Source: Bradyrhizobium elkanii USDA 76 | Lineage (GTDB): Bacteria; Pseudomonadota; Alphaproteobacteria; Rhizobiales; Xanthobacteraceae | Length of the DNA stretch: 64,000 nt | Reading direction: 5' to 3' | Assembly (NCBI RefSeq): GCF_023278185.1 | Contig: NZ_CP066356.1 | Span: 558,001 to 622,000 of the forward strand | The notes under the pieces: generated by a model | Told to the model about the DNA's origin: nothing | Databases searched by the model: none | What the model saw: the letters and a program-made list of their open reading frames with translations, nothing else | Shown here: piece after piece, positions 16,822-24,979 of the stretch | How the letters are laid out: every line of letters begins with the position of its first letter | How positions within the stretch are numbered: position 1 is the stretch's first letter | Position numbers and translations under genes: made by a program

Positions 16822-18459
16822 TCACGCCCCCACCGCGGCGAGCTGGACGATCCGCAGCAGCACGAGGCCGGCGGCGACGACGAGATAGCCGCGCAGCACG
16901 ATCATCCAGATCCGGCTCAGCGCGCTGAGCCGCACCGGCGGCAGCCGGTCAAGCGGCGGCATCCGCCAGCTGTCGCGGTCGATCAAACAAGGCTCTTGCG
17001 AGGGCTTGCGCTTGAAGCGGAAGGGCGCCTTTCCGCGCGACGACATCTCGTAGAACTTGACGGCTGCGGTGACCGCCAGTGCCAGCAGGCTGCCGCCGAC
17101 GAGGATGCCGATGATCCAAGCCTCGCCGAGATCGGGGAACAGCACCGCCGCGGTCAGGATCACCGACAGCATCACCAGCCCCGCGACCACCGCGCCGGTG
17201 AACAGGTTGAGTTTGGTCGAATTGACCCAGGGCCCGAGGATGTGGCGGTCGTTGCACAGCAGCAGCAGGAACACGGTCGCGCTCGGCAGCAGCACGCCGG
17301 CCAGCGTCTGCACCGCATTGGTGAGCAGCCCGAGCGGCGTGCCCGGCGTCAGCACCAGCACCGCCGCGAGCACGATCAGGCCGCAATAGACGCTGTAGAA
17401 GCCTTTCGCATCCCACGGCTTGCGGTGCAGCGAGTGCTTGACCGCGAACACGTCGCCGATCGCATAAGCGGTCGCGAGGGAGACCGCCGCAGCGCCGATG
17501 ATGCAGGCATCGAGCAGCGCAAGGGCGAACAGCACCGCCGGCAGCCGGCCGGCATATGTCTCGAGGCCCACGGCGGTCCCCAGCGCATCGGTGTAGTTGC
17601 CGAATTCGGGCTTTCCCGCGAACACTGCCGCACAGAACGAGATCATCGCCACCGCGCCGACCACGACCAGCACGATGCCGATGCACAGGTCCATCCGCTC
17701 ATAACGGATGAAGCGCGGCGTGATCCGCTTGTCGACGATGTAGCTCTGCTGGAAGAACAGTTGCCACGGCGCCACCGTGGTGCCGACAATGGCGACGATC
17801 AGCAGCATCACCTCGCCGAGCTTGGCGTCTTGCGGCATCTTCGGCACGAAGAAGTCCGCCGCGATCTGGCCGATCGGAGGGTGCACCATCAGGATCACGG
17901 GCACCAGCAGCAGGCTGCCGGCGACCAGCACGATGCCGAAGCGTTCGAAGCGGCGGAAGTCGCCGGTCGAGACCGCCAGCATCACGATGACAGCCGAGGC
18001 CAATACGCCCCAGAACTGCGAGACGCCGAGGAAATGAAGTGCGAGCGTGATGCCGATGAACTCGGTGACGATGGTCAGCGCGTTCAATACCAGGAGGTCG
18101 ATGACGCTGAAGGCACCCCAGAACTTGCCGAAGCGCTCGAAGATCAGCCGCGCATGGCCGACCCCGGTGACCGCGCCGAGCCGCACCACCATCTCCTGGT
18201 TGACGTAGAGCACCGGGATCAGCAGCAGCAGTGTCCAAAGCAGCGTGGTGCCGTAATTCTGTCCGGCCTGGGTATAGGTGCCGAACGCACCGGCGTCGTT
18301 GTCGCCGAGGCCGACGATCGCCAGCAGCGTCTTCAGCCGGGCCGGCAAGGTCGCGCGCGGCGCGGTGTCGTCGCGCGCGATGCTGCCGAGCGCGCCGTGG
18401 ATGTCGCCGGCATGCGCGCTATCGAGAATGGCGGTTTGTGTGGTCTTGCTTTCGGTCAT
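16822..18459 (-). CDS. Nramp-related divalent metal transporter
   Basis: A 545-residue inner-membrane protein with about eleven hydrophobic segments and the Nramp fold. The helix-1 metal motif, DPGN in MntH, reads GLGDNDAGAFGTY here (residues 51-61). The helix-6 motif, MPH in MntH, reads VGTTVAPWQLFFQQS, so the metal-selecting methionine is absent. This places it in the Nramp-related clade rather than with true Mn2+ transporters; Mg2+ or another ion is possible. The start is ATG at 18459 with GAGGAG upstream. It follows a 38-codon leader ORF and a small gene, probably in one operon. Confidence 0.85.
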   Translation of the reverse strand: MTESKTTQTAILDSAHAGDIHGALGSIARDDTAPRATLPARLKTLLAIVGLGDNDAGAFGTYTQAGQNYGTTLLWTLLLLIPVLYVNQEMVVRLGAVTGVGHARLIFERFGKFWGAFSVIDLLVLNALTIVTEFIGITLALHFLGVSQFWGVLASAVIVMLAVSTGDFRRFERFGIVLVAGSLLLVPVILMVHPPIGQIAADFFVPKMPQDAKLGEVMLLIVAIVGTTVAPWQLFFQQSYIVDKRITPRFIRYERMDLCIGIVLVVVGAVAMISFCAAVFAGKPEFGNYTDALGTAVGLETYAGRLPAVLFALALLDACIIGAAAVSLATAYAIGDVFAVKHSLHRKPWDAKGFYSVYCGLIVLAAVLVLTPGTPLGLLTNAVQTLAGVLLPSATVFLLLLCNDRHILGPWVNSTKLNLFTGAVVAGLVMLSVILTAAVLFPDLGEAWIIGILVGGSLLALAVTAAVKFYEMSSRGKAPFRFKRKPSQEPCLIDRDSWRMPPLDRLPPVRLSALSRIWMIVLRGYLVVAAGLVLLRIVQLAAVGA

Positions 18460-18473
18460 TTCGCGTCTCCTCG

Positions 18474-18492
18474 CCGCCTTTCGGCACGGCGG
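18474..18492 (-). promoter_or_regulatory. Hairpin abutting the Nramp ribosome-binding site
   Basis: CCGCC and GGCGG pair across a GCC-GAAA-GGC apex. The stem ends one base from GAGGAG (18467-18472), the ribosome site of the transporter gene. It could modulate translation start in response to the leader ORF. Confidence 0.35.
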
Positions 18493-18509
18493 GAGGGACG
18501 CAGGCCCCG

Positions 18510-18626
18510 TCAGGCGCGCACGTCTCCGCTGCCGTGAGCAGCAGCATTTCCAGATCTGATGCGGTTCAATGGTCCCGCTGCCGCGCCGCGATGGCGCGCA
18601 ACGGGACGACTAGGTCCTTCGTCCAT
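18510..18626 (-). CDS. Short leader ORF upstream of the Nramp gene
   Basis: The ATG at 18626 has AGGAGG five bases upstream and opens a 38-codon frame (MDEGPSRPVARHRG...HGSGDVRA) ending 50 bp before the transporter. The preceding gene's TAG (18636-18638) overlaps this AGGAGG, so translation is probably coupled. A long hairpin (18572-18607: GTCCCG-x-TGC-x-GCGCC paired to its complement) lies within the codons. The peptide itself is not protein-like, so a regulatory leader is more likely than a functional product. Confidence 0.45.
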   Translation of the reverse strand: MDEGPSRPVARHRGAAAGPLNRIRSGNAAAHGSGDVRA

Positions 18627-18635
18627 GTCGGCCTC

Positions 18636-18941
18636 CTAGGCGCACAGCCGCGGCTTTGCCGCGGCGTGGCGCGTGGCTGTTGCGCGCGGGCCGAAACGCC
18701 GGCCCACGCGTCGCTGCTGATCGAGATCACCGCTGGTGTCTTCGACGATCCAACGGCATTCCAGGCGGCCGTCGATCAGGACCCAATGACAGGCCGGGGT
18801 TGGACGCCGGCGGCGGCCCGCCAGGCGGCGAGAGCCCGGCAGGTTGTCATTGCAATGAATGGCGGCCGCCGGCGGCATGCGCCGCGGCTCGGCAACGCGC
18901 CGCGGCCCTGCTTGCCGGAATTTTGCGAGCTTCTCGAACAT
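18636..18941 (-). CDS. Small hypothetical protein
   Basis: A 101-residue basic protein starting at ATG 18941 with GGAGGTGAGCG directly upstream. The recognisable part is PACHWVLIDGRLECRWIVED, a short pattern seen in small proteins of this bacterial group. The rest is arginine-rich and probably disordered. It is the first gene of the leftward Nramp transcript. Function is unknown. Confidence 0.55.
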   Translation of the reverse strand: MFEKLAKFRQAGPRRVAEPRRMPPAAAIHCNDNLPGSRRLAGRRRRPTPACHWVLIDGRLECRWIVEDTSGDLDQQRRVGRRFGPRATATRHAAAKPRLCA

Positions 18942-19228
18942 CGCTCACCTCCACTTCCGCTGGTCGCGGCAGGCCGGTGAGGAGCAGTGGTCAGCTTGGG
19001 CGCGACCACCCGTCCACGCAGGCGAGATCTGCGCGATCAGTCTTGCTGTGTTGCGGCGTCACCAGTCCCGGCATCGCCGGTCTACTGTCGCCTGAGTTGC
19101 TACTGCCCATGTGCCTTCTGTGCCGGCTCGTGGATTGACTTGTCTCCGGGCCAAAACCCCGGGGCGGAACGAACGTTCCGCTCATCGGCCACTACGCCTG
19201 TGACAATGGCCTGTCAAGCCGATTCCGC
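18942..19228. other. Divergent intergenic region
   Basis: About 290 bp between the leftward Nramp operon and the repressor gene. It should contain the leftward promoter. Short frames cross it but have neither ribosome sites nor protein-like composition. No repeat is seen. Confidence 0.45.
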
Positions 19229-19245
19229 TATCCTCCGGGGAGGAT
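19229..19245 (+). promoter_or_regulatory. Operator candidate 1 for the CsoR/RcnR-type repressor
   Basis: TATCCTCCGGGGAGGAT is an inverted repeat with ATCCTCC/GGAGGAT arms. Members of this repressor family bind A/T-flanked G/C-tract dyads. It lies 35 bp upstream of the repressor start. Confidence 0.6.
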
Positions 19246-19251
19246 CATGAT

Positions 19252-19269
19252 TATCCTCCAGGGAGGATA
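19252..19269 (+). promoter_or_regulatory. Operator candidate 2 for the CsoR/RcnR-type repressor
   Basis: TATCCTCCAGGGAGGATA is a second copy of the dyad, 23 bp after the first (about two helical turns). It abuts the ribosome site of the repressor, so bound repressor would block its own gene. Confidence 0.6.
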
Positions 19270-19279
19270 GGAGAGCCAG

Positions 19280-19549
19280 ATGTCCGACGACCATCCGCAC
19301 GCTGCGATCGCCCGGCGCCTCAAGCGCGCCAACGGCCATCTCGACACCATCGTCGAGATGATCGAGCAGGGCAGGCCCTGTGCGCAGATCGCCCAGCAAT
19401 TGCAGGCGGTGGAGAGCGCGATCGAGAGCGCCAAGAAGGCGCTGATCCACGATCACATCGGTCATAGCCTGGAGGAGACTCTGAAGGCGTCAGGGCCGAA
19501 GGGCCGCGCCGTGCTGCGCGATTTCAGGCTGGTCGCGAAGTATCTGTGA
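19280..19549 (+). CDS. Metal- or formaldehyde-sensing repressor (CsoR/RcnR/FrmR family)
   Basis: An 89-residue all-helical DUF156 repressor. The N-terminal helix (AIARRLKRANGHLDTIVEMI) is typical. The sensing residues visible are H5 and H7, C34 (GRPCAQIAQQL) and H57, H59 and H62 (LIHDHIGHSLEE). One cysteine with several histidines fits RcnR (Ni/Co) or FrmR (formaldehyde) better than the copper sensor CsoR. Two palindromes lie just upstream, implying autoregulation. No frmA or rcnA effector follows; the divergent Nramp operon is a possible target. Confidence 0.88.
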   Translation: MSDDHPHAAIARRLKRANGHLDTIVEMIEQGRPCAQIAQQLQAVESAIESAKKALIHDHIGHSLEETLKASGPKGRAVLRDFRLVAKYL

Positions 19550-19666
19550 TTGCCGCGTTCAAGGAATTGACCCGCCCGGGGGGATCACCGGACGGGTCGG
19601 TTGCGACACGGGGTGGATGAGGACCCGTGCCGAACACTGGATCCGCAACCCTAAGAATTGTGTCGA

Positions 19667-19936
19667 TCAGTAGTAGCAGCTGCGCACGCGGCCGATGTAA
19701 TTGCCGTAGGCGTCGAACTGGCGCACCCAGCCGCAGCGCCGATAGCCGCCGCCGTAGTAATAGCCGTCGCTGGCCGCGATCGCGCTGCCGACAACGGCGG
19801 CGCCGACGAGGCCTGCGCCAACGCCCCAGCCCCAGCCATAGGGCTTCGCTTCAGCCTGCGACGTCGTGGACGCGATGGTGCCGGTCACGGCGAGCGCGGT
19901 GAGGGCGAGAGCGGCGAACTTGGTCTTGATCGACAT
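19667..19936 (-). CDS. Small secreted Gly/Tyr-rich protein
   Basis: An 89-residue exported protein. The signal peptide is MSIKTKFAALALTALAVTG... ending QAEAKP. The mature part has a glycine-rich hydrophobic stretch (GWGWGVGAGLVGAAVVGSAI) and a Tyr-rich tail with two cysteines (YYYGGGYRRCGWVRQFDAYG). The ATG at 19936 is preceded by GGAG and starts right at the signal peptide; longer frames upstream are rejected. Function is unknown. Confidence 0.7.
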   Translation of the reverse strand: MSIKTKFAALALTALAVTGTIASTTSQAEAKPYGWGWGVGAGLVGAAVVGSAIAASDGYYYGGGYRRCGWVRQFDAYGNYIGRVRSCYY

Positions 19937-20081
19937 GGAATACTCCATCCTGTGTGGGGCGGCGCCGGTGTGGTCCGCATGCCCGTTGGACGGAGGCTGT
20001 CCGGTTCCGGTTCGAAGACCTTGCCGGAAATATGGTTTCGCGAATTGTTTCGTCGCGTTTGTCAGGACGAAGCAATCGCGG

Positions 20082-20888
20082 TCAGCTGTCGCGAAATGCG
20101 CTCGGATCGAACCGGTCGACGTCGGCAAGCAGCTCGCAGAACGCGCGCGCGCCGTGCTCGATCAGCTTCGCGCCCTTCTCGGCCGAGGCCTTGGTCGCAT
20201 CGCCGATCGCGCCGCTCGGATTGAGGTCCTGCGCCTGCCAGGCGAACGGCGCCGGCCGCTGCGTCGACAGAAAACGATGATCCTTCTCGATCTGCACGCT
20301 CGCCGGCTTGAAGTCCGCGATCGCTTCCTTGCGCACGGCGTGCGGATATTTCGCCAGCATGATCGAGGTCTCGACCGCGCCGCCATGAATGCCGTGGCGC
20401 AATTCGCCGGCGTCGAACAGCCCGTCCGGCGCGCCGAAGCGCGACCAGCTCGTGGTCACCACCAGCATCTGATGGTGCGCGCGCAGATCCTGCGCCACCA
20501 GCTGCATCGCGGCGGAATTGCCGCCATGGCTGGTCACGATCACGAGCTTCCTGACGCCCGCGCGCGCCACGCTCTCGCCGAGCGCCATCCAGCTCTTCAG
20601 CGCCACGTTGGTCGGCAAGGTCAAGGTGCCCGGAAAATCGATGTGCTCGGTTGAGATGCCGACCGGCTGCAACGGCAGGAACGTGGCGGGAGTGGTCGCC
20701 GGGAGCAACTCTCGCACCCGCGAAAGATAGGCCTCGCCGATCATGACGTCGGTTCCGAGCGGCAGATGCGGCCCGTGCTGCTCGGTCGCGGCCAGCGGCA
20801 GCACCGCGATCCAGCGCGCGGCCGCATCCCTGGCGATATCGGGCCAGTGGATGGCGGTCCAGTCGCGGGACGGAAGCTGAGAAGTCAT
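20082..20888 (-). CDS. Creatininase family protein
   Basis: A 268-residue metal-dependent amidohydrolase of the creatinine amidohydrolase/MftE family. The metal site appears as LPLAATEQHGPHLPLGTD (E, H, D ligands), VTSHGGNSAAMQ (H) and GIHGGAVETSIML (E). Family members hydrolyse a cyclic amide or formamide; the substrate is unknown here. It is divergent from the NMT1-type ABC cluster across 144 bp, hinting at a related substrate. The start is ATG at 20888. Confidence 0.87.
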   Translation of the reverse strand: MTSQLPSRDWTAIHWPDIARDAAARWIAVLPLAATEQHGPHLPLGTDVMIGEAYLSRVRELLPATTPATFLPLQPVGISTEHIDFPGTLTLPTNVALKSWMALGESVARAGVRKLVIVTSHGGNSAAMQLVAQDLRAHHQMLVVTTSWSRFGAPDGLFDAGELRHGIHGGAVETSIMLAKYPHAVRKEAIADFKPASVQIEKDHRFLSTQRPAPFAWQAQDLNPSGAIGDATKASAEKGAKLIEHGARAFCELLADVDRFDPSAFRDS

Positions 20889-21032
20889 CAAGCCGGTCGT
20901 TTCAATACAAGCGTTTCACGGGATGGATTTGCAGGCTAGTTTGTTTAACATCATAACGGGTTCGCGTCTCCGGGCGCGGTCCGCGTCTTCCCGCCTTCCA
21001 TCATGGGCCATAATGATCGACGGAGTCCAACC

Positions 21033-22076
21033 ATGATCCCGGCCTTTTTGCTGCGAGCGTTAACCACAAGCCTTCTGACCGCCGCGCTTTGCGTCGCCGC
21101 GGCGCTTGCCCCGGCGCGGGCGCAGACCTCAGACAAGACCTTGGACAAGGTCTCGTTCGGCACCAATTGGGTCGCCGAGGGCGAGCATGGCGGCTTCTTC
21201 CAGGCGCTCGCCGACGGCACCTACAAAAAATACGGCCTCGACGTCACCATCGTGCCGGGCGGTCCCAACGAGAACAACCGCATGCTGCTGATCGCGGGCA
21301 AGCTCGACTTCTTCATGAGCGCGAACTCGCTGCAGACCTTCGACGCCGTGACCAACAACGTGCCGCTGGTCGCCGTCGCCGCCATGTTCCAGAAGGATCC
21401 GCAGGTCTTCCTGACCCATCCCGAGGTCAAGGCGACAAAGATCGAGGATCTGAAGCCGCTCACGCTTTTGATCTCGAAGGAGGGCATTACCAGCTACTTC
21501 CAGTGGCTGAAGTCCGAATACGGTTTCGACGAGAACAAGGTGAAGCCCTACACCTTCAACCCGCAGCCCTTCATCGTGAACAAGCAGACCGCGATGCAGG
21601 GCTACGTCACCTCGGAGCCCTTCGCGGTCGAGAAGGCCGCCGGCTTCAAGCCGAACGTGCTGCTGCTCGCCGATTACGGCTTCAACTCCTACTCGACGCT
21701 GATCGAGACCCGCCGCGACCTGGTCGACAAGAAGCCTGACTTCGTGCAGCGCTTCGTCGATGCCTCGATCGTCGGCTGGTACCACTACGTCTACGGCGAC
21801 AACTCGGCCGGCAATGCGATGATCAAGAAGCTCAATCCCGACATGAACGACGAGCTGCTCGCCTACTGCGTCGCCAAGATGCGCGAGCACGGCATCGTCG
21901 ATTCCGGCGATTCCATCAAGAACGGCATCGGCGCCATGACCGATGAGCGGATGGCGAGCTTCTTCGACAAGATGGTGCGCGCCGGCGTGGTCAAGAGCGC
22001 CATCGACTATCGCCAGGGCTACACGCTGCGCTTCGTCAACAAGGCGGTCGGCGCCGAGCTCCGGCCGAAGAACTGA
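21033..22076 (+). CDS. ABC transporter periplasmic binding protein (NMT1/THI5-like)
   Basis: A 347-residue solute-binding protein of the NMT1/SsuA class, which binds sulfonates, pyrimidine precursors, nitrate-like or aromatic molecules. A signal peptide ends APARAQTS. The family pattern follows: VSFGTNWVAEGEHGGFFQAL, then YGLDVTIVPGGPNENNRMLL. The start at 21033 is supported by GGAG upstream and by the signal peptide; an in-frame ATG ten codons earlier is less likely. The ATPase and permease genes follow after a 328-bp repeat-bearing gap. Confidence 0.88.
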   Translation: MIPAFLLRALTTSLLTAALCVAAALAPARAQTSDKTLDKVSFGTNWVAEGEHGGFFQALADGTYKKYGLDVTIVPGGPNENNRMLLIAGKLDFFMSANSLQTFDAVTNNVPLVAVAAMFQKDPQVFLTHPEVKATKIEDLKPLTLLISKEGITSYFQWLKSEYGFDENKVKPYTFNPQPFIVNKQTAMQGYVTSEPFAVEKAAGFKPNVLLLADYGFNSYSTLIETRRDLVDKKPDFVQRFVDASIVGWYHYVYGDNSAGNAMIKKLNPDMNDELLAYCVAKMREHGIVDSGDSIKNGIGAMTDERMASFFDKMVRAGVVKSAIDYRQGYTLRFVNKAVGAELRPKN

Positions 22077-22177
22077 CTATGATCCGATCTGTTTCAGCAT
22101 CGGCAGTCGACCTCTCCGTTGATAGGAGAAAGCAATCGCGCATGGCGTCCGTGAAGCTCGCCCGCGGGCTTCCTTCG

Positions 22178-22296
22178 CCTCTCCCGCTTGCGGGGGAGGC
22201 CGGCGCGCGCGTAGCGCGGGCCGGGTGGGGGCTCTCTCTCCGATACGAAAAGCGGAGAGAGCCCCCACCCCAGCCCTCCCCCGCAAGCGGGAGAGG
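22178..22296. repeat. Palindromic repeat family B, copy 2
   Basis: The arms at 22178-22199 and 22274-22296 match those of copy 1 at 9549-9676. The inner palindrome is GCTCTCTCTCCG...CGGAGAGAGC. It lies between the binding protein and ATPase genes of one ABC system; no gene is seen in the 328-bp gap. Confidence 0.75.
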
Positions 22297-22404
22297 GAGC
22301 CGACCGCCGCTGCCTCCCGAGTCTCCTATGCGATCGTCACGTTGTTCGCCGCGTAGAGAGGTGTCTTTCTCAGCTCGGCTGCGCTCACCGCTATCCCGCC
22401 GCCG

Positions 22405-23211
22405 ATGGTAGAGAGCATCTTGCCGAATACCGACGCCAGTAACCTCGCCGTGCGCCTGCGCGGCGTCAGCAAGACCTATGACAGCGGCGTGAGGGCGCTC
22501 GGGCCGCTCGACCTCGATGTGAGGCGAGGCGAGTTCGTCTCGCTGCTCGGGCCCTCCGGTTGCGGCAAGTCCACCGCGCTGCGGCTCATTGCGGGTCTCG
22601 CCGCGCCAAGCGCCGGCACTGTCGAGGTCTCGCATCATGGCGCGGAGCAGCGGGGCAGCCATCGCATCGGCTTCGTATTCCAGGAGCCGACCCTGATGCC
22701 GTGGGCCACCGTGCGCGACAATGTCCGCCTGCCGCTGAAGCTTGCGCGGCTGCCCGCGACCAGCGCCGATGCGCGCATCGATGCGGCGCTGGATCAGGTC
22801 GGGCTTGCGGAGTTCGCGAGGGCCTATCCGCGCGAATTGTCCGGCGGCATGAAGATGCGGGTGTCGCTGGCGCGCGCGCTGGTGACCGATCCGGATGTCC
22901 TTCTGATGGACGAGCCGTTCGCGGCGCTCGACGAGATCACGCGATTTCGCCTCAACAACGACCTGCTGTCGCTGTGGCGCAGCCTGCACAAGACCGTCAT
23001 CTTCGTGACGCACTCGGTGTTCGAGTCGGTCTATCTGTCGCAGCGCGTGATCGTGATGACCGCGCGCCCGGGCCGGATCGGCGCCGAGTTTCGCATCACC
23101 TCGCCGGAGCCGCGCGGCGAGGAATTCCGCACCTCGGCCGAATATGCCGCGTTCTGCCGCGAGGTCTCCAGCGCGCTGGCGCCATCCTATGCAGGGCAGG
23201 CGGGCGCATGA
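22405..23211 (+). CDS. ABC transporter ATP-binding protein (SsuB/TauB type)
   Basis: A 268-residue ABC ATPase. Walker A is GPSGCGKST, the Q-loop is FVFQEPTLMPW, the signature is LSGGMKMRVSLARAL, Walker B is VLLMDEPFAALDE and the switch histidine lies in FVTHSVFES. The sequence class goes with NMT1-type binding proteins. Its stop overlaps the permease start (ATGA). Confidence 0.92.
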   Translation: MVESILPNTDASNLAVRLRGVSKTYDSGVRALGPLDLDVRRGEFVSLLGPSGCGKSTALRLIAGLAAPSAGTVEVSHHGAEQRGSHRIGFVFQEPTLMPWATVRDNVRLPLKLARLPATSADARIDAALDQVGLAEFARAYPRELSGGMKMRVSLARALVTDPDVLLMDEPFAALDEITRFRLNNDLLSLWRSLHKTVIFVTHSVFESVYLSQRVIVMTARPGRIGAEFRITSPEPRGEEFRTSAEYAAFCREVSSALAPSYAGQAGA

Positions 23212-23996
23212 AATCTCCGCAGGACATTGTCCGTTTTCTGCTGCCGCTTGCGGTGTTCGCCGCTGGCCTCGTGCTCTGGGAAGCCATCGTCCGCGGCTAT
23301 GGCATCCAACCTTACGTGTTGCCGAGCCCGCTGTTGGTGCTGAAGACGCTGGTTGCGGACTGGCCGGTGCTGTCGCAATCGCTCGGCGTCACGCTGCTGA
23401 CCACGCTCGAAGGCTTCGTTGCCGCCGCAATCGGCGGCATCGTGCTGGCGCTGTTGTTCAACCAGTCGAAATGGCTGGAATATTCGCTGTTCCCCTATGC
23501 CGTGGTGCTGCAGGTCACGCCCGTCATCGCGATCGCGCCGCTGCTCCTGATCTATCTGCAGCAGCAGACCGCGGTGATCGTCTGCGCCTGGATCGTGGCG
23601 TTCTTTCCGGTGCTGTCGAACACGACGCTCGGCCTCAACTCGGTCGATCGCAACCTCGCCGGATTGTTTCAACTTTATGGCGCCTCACAGCTGCAGACGC
23701 TGCTGTTCCTGAAGCTGCCCGCGGCGCTGCCCTATATCCTCGGCGGCCTGCGCATCGCCGGCGGGCTGTCGCTGATCGGCGCCGTGGTCGCGGAGATCGC
23801 GGCGGGCAGCGCCGGCGCCGGCTCGGGCCTCGCCTTCCGGATCGCTGAATCAGGCTACCGGCTGAATATTCCCCGCATGTTCGCAGCACTTCTGCTGCTA
23901 TCGCTGGCCGGGATTGTCATCTATGGGTTGCTGGCGCTAGTTTCGCACCTGTTGTTGCGGCGTTGGCATGAAAGCGCGTTAGGAAAGGACAGTTGA
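23208..23996 (+). CDS. ABC transporter permease (SsuC/TauC type)
   Basis: A 262-residue inner-membrane permease with about six helices. The ATPase-contact loop lies near LFQLYGASQLQTLLFLKLPAALPYILGGLRIAGGLSLIGAV. The start overlaps the ATPase stop and its own stop overlaps the next start (TGATG), so translation of ATPase, permease and dehydrogenase is coupled. Substrate is unknown. Confidence 0.92.
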   Translation: MKSPQDIVRFLLPLAVFAAGLVLWEAIVRGYGIQPYVLPSPLLVLKTLVADWPVLSQSLGVTLLTTLEGFVAAAIGGIVLALLFNQSKWLEYSLFPYAVVLQVTPVIAIAPLLLIYLQQQTAVIVCAWIVAFFPVLSNTTLGLNSVDRNLAGLFQLYGASQLQTLLFLKLPAALPYILGGLRIAGGLSLIGAVVAEIAAGSAGAGSGLAFRIAESGYRLNIPRMFAALLLLSLAGIVIYGLLALVSHLLLRRWHESALGKDS

Positions 23997-24979
23997 TGGC
24001 CCCGATTTCTTCCGAAAAGATCGATCTGTTGATCTATGGACCGATCCGGCCAATCCTCGAAAACGGCTTTCCCGATCAATTCGTGCTGCATCGCGCCGAG
24101 AGCCGCGGCGACCTCGAGCGGCTGACGCCCGATACGTTGGCCAAGATCCGCGGCATCGCCGTCACCTATCACACGATGGCGACCGACAAGACCGCGCTGG
24201 CGCTGTTTCCCAAGCTGGAAATCGTCGGCAGCTTCGGCGTCGGCTACGACCACGTCGATTCCGCCTATGCGCGCGATCACAATATCGTGGTCACCAATAC
24301 GCCCGACGTGCTGACCGAGGAGGTCGCCGACGTCGCGATGGGCTTGTTGATCGCGACGTTGCGCGAATTCGTCAAGGCCGACCGCTATGTGCGCTCCGGG
24401 CTGTGGCAGACCCAGAATTATCCGCTCAGCGTCGGCTCGCTGCGCGACCGCAAGATCGGCATCGTCGGCATGGGCCGGATCGGCCAGGCGATCGGACGCC
24501 GGCTCGACGCCTCGCGGGTGCCGGTGTCCTATCACTCGCGCAATCCGTCGAAAGACGTCTCCTACAAGCACTATCCCGATCTGATCGAGATGGCGAAGGC
24601 GGTCGACACCTTGATCGTCATCGTGCCGGGCGGCGCCTCGACGGCGAAGATGATCAATGCCGACGTCTTGAAGGCGCTCGGTCCGCGCGGCGTGCTGATC
24701 AATGTCGCGCGCGGCTCGGTGGTCGACGAGCCGGCGCTGGTCGCGGCGCTGAAGTCCGGCACCATCCTGGCCGCCGGTCTCGACGTGTTCGCGGCCGAGC
24801 CGAACGTGCCGGACGAATTGAAGGCGATGCAGAACGTCGTGCTGCTGCCGCATATCGGCTCGGCCTCGGTGGTCACGCGCAACGCGATGGACCAGCTCGT
24901 GGTCGACAACATCAAGAACTGGTTTGCCGGCAAGCCGCCGCTGACGCCGGTTGCCGAAACGCCCGTCAAGGATCGCTGA
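23996..24979 (+). CDS. D-2-hydroxyacid dehydrogenase (glyoxylate/hydroxypyruvate reductase type)
   Basis: A 327-residue NAD(P)-dependent enzyme interconverting 2-oxoacids and D-2-hydroxyacids. The nucleotide loop is GIVGMGRIGQAIG (G158-G163). The catalytic residues appear as R239 (NVARGSVVDE), E268 (FAAEPNVP) and H286 (LLPHIGSAS). Its start overlaps the permease stop, so it is co-translated with an uptake system. That suggests it processes the imported compound or a product of it. Confidence 0.9.
   Translation: MAPISSEKIDLLIYGPIRPILENGFPDQFVLHRAESRGDLERLTPDTLAKIRGIAVTYHTMATDKTALALFPKLEIVGSFGVGYDHVDSAYARDHNIVVTNTPDVLTEEVADVAMGLLIATLREFVKADRYVRSGLWQTQNYPLSVGSLRDRKIGIVGMGRIGQAIGRRLDASRVPVSYHSRNPSKDVSYKHYPDLIEMAKAVDTLIVIVPGGASTAKMINADVLKALGPRGVLINVARGSVVDEPALVAALKSGTILAAGLDVFAAEPNVPDELKAMQNVVLLPHIGSASVVTRNAMDQLVVDNIKNWFAGKPPLTPVAETPVKDR

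Noticed and set aside
16448..16825. Upstream extension of the fusion porin
   Set aside because: It would hide the signal peptide beginning at 16447 and reads as low-quality sequence.
18510..18580. Resemblance of CATCAGATCTGGAAATGC to the 3' part of a TPP riboswitch
   Set aside because: The required CTGAGA half and the paired arms are missing, and the downstream gene is a metal transporter.
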